From NCBI GenBank assembly GCA_958496175.1, contig OY292277.1:1860001-1924000 (forward strand): DNA of 64,000 bases, read 5' to 3'. This DNA comes from Sisyra terminalis. Lineage: Eukaryota > Arthropoda > Insecta > Neuroptera > Sisyridae. A program made the position numbers and the translations under genes. Below the pieces are notes generated by a model, which was not told the DNA's origin, searched no databases, and worked only from the letters and a program-made list of their open reading frames with translations. This document shows, in pieces, positions 22,102 to 34,750 of the stretch (positions within the stretch are counted from its first letter, which is position 1; each line of letters opens with the position of its first letter).

Positions 22102-22353
22102 ATTTTCTTTCAAATTTTTTTCTTTAAAACATTAAATATTATATTCCTATTAATTAAAATCATTATTTTTCTCCTGTTTCCTTAATATAAATCAAAGCAA
22201 AATGAATAAAGTCTTTTTTTACATGTAATTATTACAAAATTAAACGTTTCAAATAAAAAATAAATAAAATAATAAGTTTAATTAATAACAATTAAATATT
22301 TAATGTCTTAAAGAATTGAAACATTGAAATAAAATAAAAAAATAACCAATTCT
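22102..22353 (+). repeat. AT-rich spacer between 5S-derived units 1 and 2
   Basis: About 250 bp of A/T-dominated sequence, repeated almost unchanged at 22,528-22,779. It ends with AAATAAAATAAAAAAATAACC. Read on the minus strand that gives a T-run that could terminate a leftward transcript from the inverted arm of unit 2. No gene. Confidence 0.75.
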
Positions 22354-22417
22354 ACGCCTCGCGTTGTTCCCATGCGGTCACCCATCCAAGTCCTATACAG
22401 TTCTCATGTTGCTTAAC
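22354..22417 (-). pseudogene. 5S rRNA-derived inverted arm, unit 2
   Basis: On the minus strand this reads GTTAAGCAACATGAGAACTG, then TATAGGACTTGGATGGGTGA, then CCGCATGGGAACAACGCGAG. It is a near copy of the forward arm of the same unit in opposite orientation, with about 57 of 64 positions equal by eye. GTTGCTTAAC (22,408-22,417) pairs with GTTAAGCAAC (22,442-22,451) across a 24-nt loop at 22,418-22,441. Confidence 0.75.
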
Positions 22418-22423
22418 GTTTAC

Positions 22424-22509
22424 TGATCGTCCGATTACCAAGTTAAGCAACATACGAACAGTATAGGACTTGGATGGGTGACCGCTTGGGAACATCGCGG
22501 GGCATTGGC
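22424..22509 (+). rRNA. 5S rRNA-like, 3' part only (unit 2 forward arm)
   Basis: From GTTAAGCAAC to GCATTGGC it is identical by eye to the unit 1 forward arm, including box A- and box C-like parts. In the loop it has CCGATTACC where unit 1 has CCGATCACC. As in unit 1, the 5' third of a 5S gene is absent and replaced by the inverted arm. Followed by a 14-T run. Confidence 0.6.
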
Positions 22510-22513
22510 AAGC

Positions 22514-22527
22514 TTTTTTTTTTTTTT
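22514..22527 (+). terminator. Pol III-type T-run, unit 2
   Basis: Fourteen Ts directly downstream of the 5S-like 3' end, in the same position as in unit 1. Confidence 0.6.
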
Positions 22528-22779
22528 ATTTTCTTTCAAATTTTTTTCTTTAAAACATTAAATATTATATTCCTATTAATTAAAATCATTATTTTTCTCC
22601 TGTTTACTTAATATAAATCAAAGCAAAATGAATAAAGTCTTTTTTTACATGTAATTATTACAAAATTAAACGTTTCAAATAAAAAATAAATAAAATAATA
22701 AGTTTAATTAATAACAATTAAATATTTAATGTCTTAAAGAATTGAAACATTGAAATAAAATAAAAAAATAACCAATTCT
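22528..22779 (+). repeat. AT-rich spacer between 5S-derived units 2 and 3
   Basis: Nearly identical to 22,102-22,353; the one clear change noticed is CTCCTGTTTACTT for CTCCTGTTTCCTT. No gene. Confidence 0.75.
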
Positions 22780-22843
22780 ACGCCTCGCGTTGTTCCCATG
22801 CGGTCACCCATCCAAGTCCTATACAGTTCTCATGTTGCTTAAC
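22780..22843 (-). pseudogene. 5S rRNA-derived inverted arm, unit 3
   Basis: Same sequence by eye as the inverted arm of unit 2. Its GTTGCTTAAC end (22,834-22,843) faces GTTAAGCAAC of the forward arm (22,868-22,877) across a 24-nt loop. A 61-codon minus frame across this unit is only a by-product of the foldback. Confidence 0.75.
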
Positions 22844-22849
22844 GTTTAC

Positions 22850-22935
22850 TGATCGTCCGATTACCAAGTTAAGCAACATACGAACAGTATAGGACTTGGA
22901 TGGGTGACCGCTTGGGAACATCGCGGGGCATTGGC
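22850..22935 (+). rRNA. 5S rRNA-like, 3' part only (unit 3 forward arm)
   Basis: Identical by eye to the forward arm of unit 2 through GCATTGGC. The base run after it is AAGG then Ts, where units 1 and 2 have AAGC then Ts. The 5' third of 5S is missing, so this is 5S-derived and not a normal 5S gene. Confidence 0.6.
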
Positions 22936-22939
22936 AAGG

Positions 22940-22950
22940 TTTTTTTTTTT
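22940..22950 (+). terminator. Pol III-type T-run, unit 3
   Basis: Eleven Ts in the same position as the T-runs of units 1 and 2, still long enough for Pol III termination. Confidence 0.55.
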
Positions 22951-23130
22951 TAATTTCTATCAAATTTTTTTCTTTAAAACATTAAATATTATATTCCTAT
23001 TAATTAAAATAATTATTTTTCTCCTGTTTCCCAAATATAAATCAAAGCAGAATGAATAAAGTCTTTTTTTACATGTAATTATTACAAAATTAAACGTTTC
23101 AAATAAAAAATAAATAAAATAATTAGTTTA
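22951..23130 (+). repeat. partial, diverged 5S-unit spacer after unit 3
   Basis: Matches the first ~180 bp of the other spacers with scattered changes (AATTTCTATC for TTTTCTTTC, CCCAAATATAA for CCTTAATATAA). It then turns into unrelated AT-rich sequence that leads to the right edge of the satellite. Confidence 0.7.
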
Positions 23131-23159
23131 TTTACATAAGAATTTAATATTGAATTTTT

Positions 23160-23430
23160 AAAATGAATAAAACGTTGATTTAAATTGAAAAACTCGTCCA
23201 TTTAACTGGCCTAGTTTCAGACGGAAAATGTCACATCAATTTACAGCTCCTTAACTTCCCGGTTCATATTCCCGGCAAACTGTCCCGATAAATTAATATT
23301 TCTTTCTTTATAAACTTGAAGGAAGATTCAAAAATTAATAATCAATCCAATTATAGCGACTTTAACCATCCTATATATCGTTTTTGTTCCCATTAAACAT
23401 TGTCCTTGTTTCAACTTTGATATGGAATTG
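23160..23430 (+). repeat. degenerate edge monomer, right side of island
   Basis: Satellite order is recognisable (AAAACGTTGA, CATTTAACTGGCC, CAGACGGAAAATGTCACATC, CCGGTTCATATTCCCGGC, then CATTGTCC) but with many substitutions, such as TTTATAAACTTGAAGG and TATATCGTTTTTGTTCC. From about 23,420 the monomers become standard. Orientation is the same as on the left of the island. Confidence 0.8.
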
Positions 23431-24570
23431 TGGACGTCCTGTTACCCACAGGAAGAAAATTTCTACCGATTGAAATTCAATAAAACGACCCTTATCTTAA
23501 TTTTTTGAGAAAAATAAGTCTTAATTTGAAAAATCGGCCATTAAACTGGCCTTATTTCAGACGGAAAATGTCACACCATTTTACGGCTCTAAACCTTCCC
23601 GGTTTAAATTCCCGGCAAACTATCCCGATACATTAATGTTTCTTTTTTTGAGAACGTGGGAAAAGATTCAAAGATTAATATTCAATCAGACTATAGCAAA
23701 AGAAAACATCCCTTATATCCGGTTTTTTCCAATTTAAGTTGGCCTTGTTTTAACTTTGAAATGGAATTGTGGACGTCCTGTTACCCACAGGAAGAAAATT
23801 TCTTCAAATTGTAATTCACTTAAATGTCCCTAATCTTAATTCCTTGAGAAAACTAGGCCTTATTTTGAAAAATCGGCCATTAAACTGGCCTTATTTCAGA
23901 CGGAAAATGTCACATCAATTTACGGCTCTAAAACTTCCCGGTTTAAATTCCCGGCAAACTATCCCGACAAATTAATGTTTCTTTTTTTGAGAACGTGGAG
24001 AAAGATTCAAACATTAATATTCAATCAGACTATAGCAAAAAAAAACCATCCCTTATATCCGGTTTTTCCCAATTTAAATTGGCCTTGTTTTAACTTTGAA
24101 ATGGAATTGTGGACGTCCTGTTACCCACAGGAAGAAAATTTCTTCAAATTGTAATTCACTTAAACGTCCCTAATCTTAATTTCTTTAAAAACTAGGCCTT
24201 ATTTTGAAAAATCTGTCATTAAACAGGCCTTATTTCAGACGGAAAATGTCTCATCTATTTAAGGCTCTAAAACTTCCCGGTTTAAATTCCCGGCAAACTA
24301 TCCCGATACATCAATGTTTCTTTTTTTGAGAACGTGGAGAAAGATTCAAACATTAATATTCAATCAGACTATAGCAAAAGGAAACATTCCTTATATCCTG
24401 TTTTTCCCAATTTAAATTGGCCTTGTTTTAACTTTGAAATGGAATTGTGGACGTCCAGTTACCCACAGGAAGAAAATTTCTTCAAATTGTAATTCACTTA
24501 AACGTCCCTATTCTTAATTTCTTGAGAAAACTAGGCCTTATTTTGAAAAATCGGCCATTGAACTGGCCTT

Positions 24571-27500
24571 ATTTCAGACGGAAAATGTCACACCATTTTA
24601 CGGCTCTAAACCTTCCCGGTTTAAATTCCCGGCAAACTATCCCGACAAATTAATGTTTCTTTTTTTTAAAAACGTGGAGAAAGATTCAAACATTAATATT
24701 CAATCATACTATAGCAAAAGAAAACATCCCTTATATCCGGTTTTTCCCAATTTAAATTGTCCTAGTTTTAACTTTGACATGGAATTGTGGACGTCCTGTT
24801 ACCCACAGGAAGAAAATTTCTCCAAATTGTAATTCACTTAAACGTCCCTAATCTTAATTTCTTGAGAAAACTAGGCCTTATTTTAAAAAATCGGCCATTA
24901 AACTGGCCTTATTTCAGACGGAAAATGTCACATCAATTTACGGCTCTAAAACTTCCCGGTTTAAATTCCCGGCAAACTATCCCGATAAATTAATGTTTCT
25001 TTTTTTGAGAACGTGGAGAAAGATTCAAACATTAATATTCAATCAGATTATAGCAAAAGAAAACATCCCTTATATCCGGTTTTTCCCAATTTAAATTGGC
25101 CTTGTTTTAGCTTTGAAATGGAATTGTGGACGTCCTGTTTCCCACAGGAAGAAAATTTCTTCAAATTGTAATTCACTTAAACGTCCCTTAACTTAATTTC
25201 TTGAGAAAACTAAGCCTTATTTTGAAAAATCGGCCATTAAACTGGCCTTATTTCAGACGGAAAATGTCACATCAATTTACGGCTCTAAAACCTCCAGGTT
25301 TAAATTCCTGGCAAACTATCCTGATACATAAATGTTTCTTTTTTTGAGAACTTGGAGAAAGATTCAAACATTAATATTCAATCAGACTATAGCAAAAAAA
25401 AACATCCCTTATATCCGGTTTTTCCCAATTTCAATTGGCCTTGTTTCAGCTTTGAAATGGAATTGTGGACGTCCTGTTCCCCACAGGAAGAAAATTTCTT
25501 CAAATTGTAATTCAATAAAACGTCCCTTATCTTAATTTCTTGAGAAAAAAAAGTCTTAATTTGAAAAATCGGCCTTTAAACTGGACTTATTTCAGGCGGA
25601 AAATGTCACATCAATTTACGGCTCTAAAACTTCCAGGTTTAAATTCCTGGCAAACTATCCCGATACATTAATGTTTCTTTTTTTTAGAACGTGGAGAAAG
25701 ATTCAAACATTAATATTCAATCAGACTATAGCAAAAAAAATCCATCCCTTACATCCGGTTTTTCCCAATTTAAATTGGCCTTGTTTTAGCTTTGAAATGG
25801 AATTGTGGACGTCCTGTTACCCACAGGAAGAAAATTTCTTCAAATTGTAATTCACTTAAACGTCCCTAATCTTAATTTCTTGAGAAAACTAGGCCTTATT
25901 TTGAAAAATCTGTCATTAATCAGGCCTTATTTCAGACGGAAAATGTCACATTAATTTACGGCTCTAAAACTACCAGGTTTAAACTCCTGGCAAACTATCC
26001 CGATACATTAATGTTTCTTTTTTTGAGAACTTGGAGAAAGATTCAAACATTAATATTCAATCAGACTATAGCAAAAGAAAACATCCCTTATATCCGGTTT
26101 TTTCCAATTTAAATTGTCCTTGTTTTAGCTTTAAAATGGAATTGTGGACGTCCTGTTACCCACAGGAAGAAAATTTCTTCCGATTGTAATTCAATAAAAC
26201 GTCAACAATCTTAATTTATTGGAAAAACTAGGCCTTATTTTGAAAAATCTGTCATTAAACTGGCCTTATTTCAGACGGAAAATGTCACATCAATTTACGG
26301 CTCTAAAACTTCCCGGTTTAAATTCCCGGCAAACTATCCCGACAAATTAATGTTTCTTTTTTTGAGAACGTGGAGAAAGATTCAAACATTAATATTCAAT
26401 CAGACTATAGCAAAAGAAAACATCCCTTATATCCGGTTTTTCCCAATTAAAATTGGCCTTGTTTTAGCTTTGAAATGGAATTGTGGACGTCCTGTTACCC
26501 ATAGGAAGAAAATTTCTACCGATTGAAATTCAATAAAACTTCCCTTATCTTAATTTTTTGAGAAAAATAAGTCTTAATTTGAAAAATCGGCCATTAAACT
26601 GGCCTTATTTCAGACCGAAAATGTCACACCATTTTACGGCTCTAAACCTTCCCGGTTTAAATTCCCGGCAAACTATCCCGACAAATTAATGTTTCTTTTT
26701 TTGAGAACGTGGAAAAAGATTCAAACATTAATATTCAATCATACTATAGCAAAAGAAAACATCCCTTATATCCGGTTTTTCCCAATTTAAATTGTCCTAG
26801 TTTTAACTTTGACATGGAATTGTGGACGTCCTGTTACCCACAGGAAGAAAATTTCTCCAAATTGTAATTCACTTAAACGTCCCTAATCTTAATTTCTTGA
26901 GAAAACTAGGCCTTATTTAAAAAATCAGCCATTAAACTGGCCTTATTTCAGACGGAAAATGTCACATCAATTTACGGCTCTAAAACTTCCCGGTTTAAAT
27001 TCCCGGCAAACTATCCCGATAAATTAATGTTTCTTTTTTTGAGAACGTGGAGAAAGATTCAAACATTAATATTCAATCAGATTATAGCAAAAGAAAACAT
27101 CCCTTATATCCGGTTTTTCCCAATTTAAATTGGCCTTGTTTTAGCTTTGAAATGGAATTGTGGACGTCCTGTTTCCCACAGGAAGAAAATTTCTTCAAAT
27201 TGTAATTCACTTAAACGTCCCTTAACTTAATTTCTTGAGAAAACTAAGCCTTATTTAGAAAAATCGGCCATTAAACTGGCCTTATTTCAGACGGAAAATG
27301 TCACATCAATTTACGGCTCTAAAACCTCCAGGTTTAAATTCCTGGCAAACTATCCTGATACATTAATGTTTCTTTTTTTGAGAACTTGGAGAAAGATTCA
27401 AACATTAATATTCAATCAGACTATAGCAAAAAAAAACATCCCTTATATCCGGTTTTTCCCAATTTCAATTGGCCTTGTTTCAGCTTTGAAATGGAATTGT

Positions 27501-28108
27501 GGACGTCCTGTTCCCCACAGGAAGAAAATTTCTTCAAATTGTAATTCAATAAAACGTCCCTTATCTTAATTTCTTGAGAAAAAAAAGTCTTAATTTGAAA
27601 AATCGGCCTTTAAACTGGACTTATTTCAGGCGGAAAATGTCACATCAATTTACGGCTCTAAAACTTCCAGGTTTAAATTCCTGGCAAACTATCCCGATAC
27701 ATTAATGTTTCTTTTTTTTAGAACGTGGAGAAAGATTCAAACATTAATATTCAATCAGACTATAGCAAAAAAAATCCATCCCTTACATCCGGTTTTTCCC
27801 AATTTAAATTGGCCTTGTTTTAGCTTTGAAATGGAATTGTGGACGTCCTGTTACCCACAGGAAGAAAATTTCTTCAAATTGTAATTCACTTAAACGTCCC
27901 TAATCTTAATTTCTTGAGAAAACTAGGCCTTATTTTGAAAAATCTGTCATTAAACAGGCCTTATTTCAGACGGAAAATGTCACATTAATTTACGGCTCTA
28001 AAACTACCAGGTTTAAACTCCTGGCAAACTATCCCGATACATTAATGTTTCTTTTTTTGAGAACTTGGAGAAAGATTCAAACATTAATATTCAATCAGAC
28101 TATAGCAA
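24571..28108 (+). repeat. tandem duplication with ~2,034-bp (6-monomer) offset
   Basis: About 24,571-26,075 recurs at about 26,607-28,108. Shared private variants are CTAGTTTTAACTTTGACATGG, TTTCTCCAAATTG, TGTTTCCCACAGG, TGTTCCCCACAGG, AAAAAAGTCTTAATTTG with GGACTTATTTCAGGCGG, and AAAATCCATCCCTTACATCC. Differences include CATAAATG versus CATTAATG at about 25,328/27,362. Confidence 0.75.
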
Positions 28109-28849
28109 AAAAAACCATCCCTTAAATCCGGTTTTTCCCAACTTAAATTGGCCTTGTTTAAACTTTTGAAATGGAATTGTGGACGTCCTGTTACCCACAG
28201 GAAGAAAATTTCTTCAAATTGTAATTCACTTAAACGTCCCTGATCTTAATTTCTTGAGAAAACTAGGCCTTATTTTGAAAAATCTGTCATTAAACAGGCC
28301 TTATTTAAGACGGAAAATGTCATATCCATTTACGGCTCTAAAACTTCCCGGTTTAAACTCCCGGCAAACTATCCCGATACATTAATGTTTCTTTTTTTGA
28401 GAGCTTGGAGAAAGATTCAAGCATTAATATTCAATTAAACTATAGCAAAAGAAACCATTCCTTATATCCGGTTTTTTCCAATTTAAATTGTCCTTGTTTT
28501 AGCTTTAAAATGGAGTTGTGGACGTCCTGTTACCCACAGGAAGAAAATTTCTTCAAATTGTAATTCACTTAAACGTCCCTAATCTTAATTTCTTGAGAAA
28601 ACTAGGCCTTATTTTGAAAAATCGGCCATTAAACTGGCCTTATTTCAGACGGAAAATGTCACATCAATTTACGGCTCTAAAACCTCCAGGTTTAAATTCC
28701 TGGCAAACTATCCTGATACATTAATGTTTCTTTTTTTGAGAACTTGGAGAAAGATTCAAACATTAATATTCAATCAGACTATAGCAAAAGAAAACATCCC
28801 TTTTATCCGGTTTTTTCCAATTTAAATTGTCCTTGTTTTAGCTTTAAAA

Positions 28850-31800
28850 TGGAATTGTGGACGTCCTGTTACCCACAGGAAGAAAATTTCTTCCGATTGT
28901 AATTCAATAAAACGTCAACAATCTTAATTTATTGGAAAAACTAGGCCTTATTTTGAAAAATCTGTCATTAAACTGGCCTTATTTCAGACGGAAAATGTCA
29001 CATCTTTTTAAGGCTCTAAAACTTCCCGGTTTAAATTCCCGGCAAACTATCCCGACAAATTAATGTTTCTTTTTTTGAGAACGTGGAGAAAGATTCAAAC
29101 ATTAATATTCAATCAGAATATAGCAAAAGAAAACATCCCTTATATCCGGTTTTTTCCAATTTAAATTGTCCTTGTTTTAGCTTTAAAATGGAATTGTGGA
29201 CGTCCTGTTACCCACAGGAAGAAAATTTCTTCCGATTGTAATTCAATAAAACGTCAACAATCTTAATTTATTGGAAAAACTAGGCCTTATTTTGAAAAAT
29301 CTGTCATTAAACTGGCCTTATTTCAGACGGAAAATGTCACATCAATTTACGGCTCTAAAACTTCCCGGTTTAAATTTCCGGCAAACTATCCCGATAATTT
29401 AATGTTTCTTTTTTTGAAAACGTGGAGAAAGATTCAAACATTAATATTCAATCATACTATAGCAAAAGAAAACATCCCTTATATCTGGTTTTTCCCAATT
29501 TAAATTGTCCTTGTTTTAACTTTGAAATGGAATTGTGGACGTCCTGTTACCCACAGGAAGAAAATTTCTTCAAATTGTAATTCACTTAAACGTCCCCAAT
29601 CTTAATGTCTTGAGAAAACTAAGCCTTATATTGAAAAATCGGCCATTAAACTAGCTTTATTTCAGACGGAAAATGTCACATCAATTTACGGCTCTAAAAC
29701 TTCCAGGTTTAAATTCCTGGCAAACTATCCCGACAAATTAATGTTTCTTTTTTTGAGAACGTGGAGAAAGATTCAAACATTAATATTCAATCAGACTATA
29801 GCAAAAGAAAACATCCCTTATATCCGGTTTTTCCCAATTAAAATTGGCCTTGTTTTAGCTTTGAAATGGAATTGTGGACGTCCTGTTACCCACAGGAAGA
29901 AAATTTCTTCCGATTGTAATTCAATAAAACGTCAACAATCTTAATTTATTGGAAAAACTAGGCCTTATTTTGAAAAATCTGTCATTAAACTGGCCTTATT
30001 TCAGACGGAAAATGTCACATCAATTTACGGCTCTAAAACTTCCCGGTTTAAATTCCCGGCAAACTATCCCGACAAATTAATGTTTCTTTTTTTGAGAACG
30101 TGGAGAAAGATTCAAACATTAATATTCAATCAGAATATAGCAAAAGAAAACATCCCTTATATCCGGTTTTTTCCAATTTAAATTGTCCTTGTTTTAGCTT
30201 TAAAATGGAATTGTGGACGTCCTGTTACCCACAGGAAGAAAATTTCTTCCGATTGTAATTCAATAAAACGTCAACAATCTTAATTTATTGGAAAAACTAG
30301 GCCTTATTTTGAAAAATCTGTCATTAAACTGGCCTTATTTCAGACGGAAAATGTCACATCAATTTACGGCTCTAAAACTTCCCGGTTTAAATTTCCGGCA
30401 AACTATCCCGATAATTTAATGTTTCTTTTTTTGAAAACGTGGAGAAAGATTCAAACATTAATATTCAATCATACTATAGCAAAAGAAAACATCCCTTATA
30501 TCTGGTTTTTCCCAATTTAAATTGTCCTTGTTTTAACTTTGAAATGGAATTGTGGACGTCCTGTTACCCACAGGAAGAAAATTTCTTCAAATTGTAATTC
30601 ACTTAAACGTCCCCAATCTTAATTTCTTGAGAAAACTAAGCCTTATATTGAAAAATCGGCCATTAAACTAGCTTTATTTCAGACCGAAAATGTCACACCA
30701 TTTTACGGCTCTAAACCTTCCCGGTTTAAATTCCCGGCAAACTATCCCGACAAATTAATGTTTCTTTTTTTGAGAACGTGGAAAAAGATTCAAACATTAA
30801 TATTCAATCAGAATATAGCAAAAGAAAACATCCCTTATATCCGGTTTTTTCCAATTTAAATTGTCCTTGTTTTAGCTTTAAAATGGAATTGTGGACGTCC
30901 TGTTACCCACAGGAAGAAAATTTCTTCCGATTGTAATTCAATAAAACGTCAACAATCTTAATTTATTGGAAAAACTAGGCCTTATTTTGAAAAATCTGTC
31001 ATTAAACTGGCCTTATTTCAGACGGAAAATGTCACATCAATTTACGGCTCTAAAACTTCCCGGTTTAAATTCCCGGCAAACTATCCCGACAAATTAATGT
31101 TTCTTTTTTTGAGAACGTGGAGAAAGATTCAAACATTAATATTCAATCAGACAATAGCAAAAAAAAACCATCCCTTATATCCGGTTTTTCCCAATTTAAA
31201 TAGGCATTGTTTTAGCTTTGAAATGGAATTGTGGACGTCCTCTTACCCACAGGAAGAAAATTTCTTCAAATTGTAATTCACTTTAACGTCCCTTATCTTA
31301 ATTTCTTGAGAAAACTAGGTCTTATTTTGAAAAATCTGTCATTAAACAGGCCTTATTTCAGACGGATAATGTCTCATCTTTTTAAGGCTCTAAAACTTCC
31401 CGGTTTAAATTTCCGGCAAACTATCCCGATAATTTAATGTTTCTTTTTTTGAAAACGTGGAGAAAGATTCAAACATTAATATTCAATCATACTATAGCAA
31501 AAGAAAACATCCCTTATATCTGGTTTTTCCCAATTTAAATTGTCCTTGTTTTAACTTTGAAATGGAATTGTGGACGTCCTGTTACCCACAGGAAGAAAAT
31601 TTCTTCAAATTGTAATTCACTTAAACGTCCCCAATCTTAATTTCTTGAGAAAACTAAGCCTTATATTGAAAAATCGGCCATTAAACTAGCTTTATTTCAG
31701 ACGGAAAATGTCACATCAATTTACGGCTCTAAAACTTCCAGGTTTAAATTCCTGGCAAACTATCCCGATACATTAATGTTTCTTTTTTTGAGAACGTGGA

Positions 31801-34750
31801 GAAAAATTCAAACATTAATATTCAATCAGACTATAGCAAAAGAAAACATCCCTTATATCCGGTTTTTCCCAATTAAAATTGGCCTTGTTTTAGCTTTGAA
31901 ATGGAATTGTGGACGTCCTGTTACCCATAGGAAGAAAATTTCTACCGATTGAAATTCAATAAAACTTCCCTTATCTTAATTTTTTGAGAAAAATAAGTCT
32001 TAATTTGAAAAATCGGCCATTAAACTGGCCTTATTTTAGACCGAAAATGTCACACCATTTTACGGCTCTAAACCTTCCCGGTTTAAATTCCCGGCAAACT
32101 ATCCCGACAAATTAATGTTTCTTTTTTTGAGAACGTGGAAAAAGATTCAAACATTAATATTCAATCATACTATAGCAAAAGAAAACATCCCTTATATCCG
32201 GTTTTTCCCAATTTAAATTGTCCTAGTTTTAACTTTGACATGGAATTGTGGACGTCCTGTTACCCACAGGAAGAAAATTTCTCCAAATTGTAATTCACTT
32301 AAACGTCCCTAATCTTAATTTCTTGAGAAAACTAGGCCTTATTTTAAAAAATCGGCCATTAAACTGGCCTTATTTCAGACGGAAAATGTCACATCAATTT
32401 ACGGCTCTAAAACTTCCCGGTTTAAATTCCCGGCAAACAATCCCGATAAATTAATGTTTCTTTTTTTGAGAACGTGGAGAAAGATTCAAACATTAATATT
32501 CAATCAGACTATAGCAAAAGAAAACATCCCTTATATCCGGTTTTTCCCAATTTAAATTGGCCTTGTTTTAGCTTTGAAATGGAATTGTGGACGTCCTGTT
32601 ACCCACAGGAAGAAAATTTCTTCAAATTGTAATTCACTTAAACGTCCCTTAACTTAATTTCTTGAGAAAACTAGGCCTTATTTTGAAAAATCGGCCATTA
32701 AACTGGCCTTATTTCAGACGGAAAATGTCACATTAATTTACGGCTCTAAAACTTCCCGGTTTAAATTCCCGGCAAACAATCCCGATAAATTAATGTTTCT
32801 TTTTTTGAGAACGTGGAGAAAGATTCAAACATTAATATTCAATCAGACTATAGCAAAAGAAAACATCCCTTATATCCGGTTTTTCCCAATTAAAATTGGC
32901 CTTGTTTTAGCTTTGAAATGGAATTGGGGACGTCCTGTTACCCATAGGAAGAAAATTTCTACCGATTGAAATTCAATAAAACTTCCCTTATCTTAATTTT
33001 TTGAGAAAAATAAGTCTTAATTTGAAAAATCGGCCATTAAACTGGCCTTATTTCAGACCGAAAATGTCACACCATTTTACGGCTCTAAACCTTCCCGGTT
33101 TAAATTCCCGGCAAACTATCCCGACAAATTAATGTTTCTTTTTTTGAGAACGTGGAAAAAGATTCAAACATTAATATTCAATCATACTATAGCAAAAGAA
33201 AACATCCCTTATATCCGGTTTTTCCCAATTTAAATTGTCCTAGTTTTAACTTTGACATGGAATTGTGGACGTCCTGTTACCCACAGGAAGAAAATTTCTC
33301 CAAATTGTAATTCACTTAAACGTCCCTAATCTTAATCTCTTGAGAAAACTAGGCCTTATTTTAAAAAATCGGCCATTAAACTGGCCTTATTTCAGACGGA
33401 AAATGTCACATCAATTTACGGCTCTAAAACTTCCCGGTTTAAATTCCCGGCAAACTATCCCGATAAATTAATGTTTCTTTTTTTGAGAACGTGGAGAAAG
33501 ATTCAAACATTAATATTCAATCAGACTATAGCAAAAGAAAACATCCCTTATATCCGGTTTTTCCCAATTTAAATTGGCCTTGTTTTAGCTTTGAAATGGA
33601 ATTGTGGACGTCCTGTTACCCACAGGAAGAAAATTTCTTCAAATTGTAATTCACTTAAACGTCCCTTAACTTAATTTCTTGAGAAAACTAGGCCTTATTT
33701 TGAAAAATCGGCCATTAAACTGGCCTTATTTCAGACGGAAAATGTCACATCAATTTACGGCTCTAAAACTTCCGGTTTAAATTCCCGGCAAACTATCTCG
33801 ATACATTAATGTTTCTTTTTTTGAGAGCTTGGAAAAAGATTCAAGCATTAATATTCAATTAAACTATAGCAAAAGAAAACATCCCTTATATCTGGTTTTT
33901 CCCAATTTAAATTGTCCTTGTTTTAACTTTGAAATGGAATTGTGGACGTCCTGTTACCCACAGGAAGAAAATTTCTTCAAATTGTAATTCACTTAAACGT
34001 CCCCAATCTTAATTTCTTGAGAAAACTAAGCCTTATATTGAAAAATCGGCCATTAAACTAGCTTTATTTCAGACGGAAAATGTCACATCAATTTACGGCT
34101 CTAAAACTTCCAGGTTTAAATTCCTGGCAAACTATCCCGATACATTAATGTTTCTTTTTTTGAGAACGTGGAGAAAAATTCAAACATTAATATTCAATCA
34201 GACTATAGCAAAAGAAAACATCCCTTATATCCGGTTTTTCCCAATTAAAATTGGCCTTGTTTTAGCTTTGAAATGGAATTGTGGACGTCCTGTTACCCAT
34301 AGGAAGAAAATTTCTACCGATTAAAATTCAATAAAACTTCCCTTATCTTAATTTTTTGAGAAAAATAAGTCTTAATTTGAAAAATCGGCCATTAAACTGG
34401 CCTTATTTCAGACCGAAAATGTCACACCATTTTACGGCTCTAAACCTTCCCGGTTTAAATTCCCGGCAAACTATCCCGACAAATTAATGTTTCTTTTTTT
34501 GAGAACGTGGAAAAAGATTCAAACATTAATATTCAATCATACTATAGCAAAAGAAAACATCCCTTATATCCGGTTTTTCCCAATTTAAATTGTCCTAGTT
34601 TTAACTTTGACATGGAATTGTGGACGTCCTGTTACCCACAGGAAGAAAATTTCTCCAAATTGTAATTCACTTAAACGTCCCTAATCTTAATCTCTTGAGA
34701 AAACTAGGCCTTATTTTAAAAAATCGGCCATTAAACTGGCCTTATTTCAG
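28850..34750 (+). repeat. higher-order zone, 3- and 4-monomer units
   Basis: The private string CCCGATAATTTAATG lies at about 29,390, 30,407 and 31,425, a spacing of about 1,017 bp, or three monomers. CCCAATTAAAATTGG followed by CCCATAGGAAG lies at about 31,870, 32,887 and 34,242, spacings of about 1,017 and 1,355 bp. The same few monomer types are re-used in changing order, as expected from repeated unequal exchange or conversion. Confidence 0.7.

Larger units (their letters stand above)
21923..23130 (+). repeat. tandem array of 426-bp 5S-derived units
   Basis: Three units are present. The landmark GCAACATACGAACAG lies at 22,021, 22,447 and 22,873, giving a constant period of 426 bp. Each unit has a 5S-derived foldback of about 160 bp, a T-run, and an AT-rich spacer of about 250 bp. 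Units 1 and 2 have nearly identical spacers. The spacer after unit 3 is more diverged and fades out at about 23,130. Unit 1 has no spacer copy upstream, so the array is cut off at its left. Tandem 5S with spacers is normal in animals; the internal foldback is not. Confidence 0.85.

Noticed and set aside
21923..22353. SINE3-type retroposon (5S-derived)
   Set aside because: No unrelated body, no 3' tail shared with a LINE and no target-site duplication were seen. Copies are in a strict 426-bp tandem.
21923..22940. Ordinary functional 5S rRNA genes
   Set aside because: The 5' third of 5S is absent in all three units and is replaced by inverted 3' sequence, so the 5S helix I (5' end with 3' end) cannot form.
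22778..22963. 61-codon minus-strand frame over unit 3
   Set aside because: It lies wholly within the 5S-derived foldback and T-run, and its peptide has no features of a protein.
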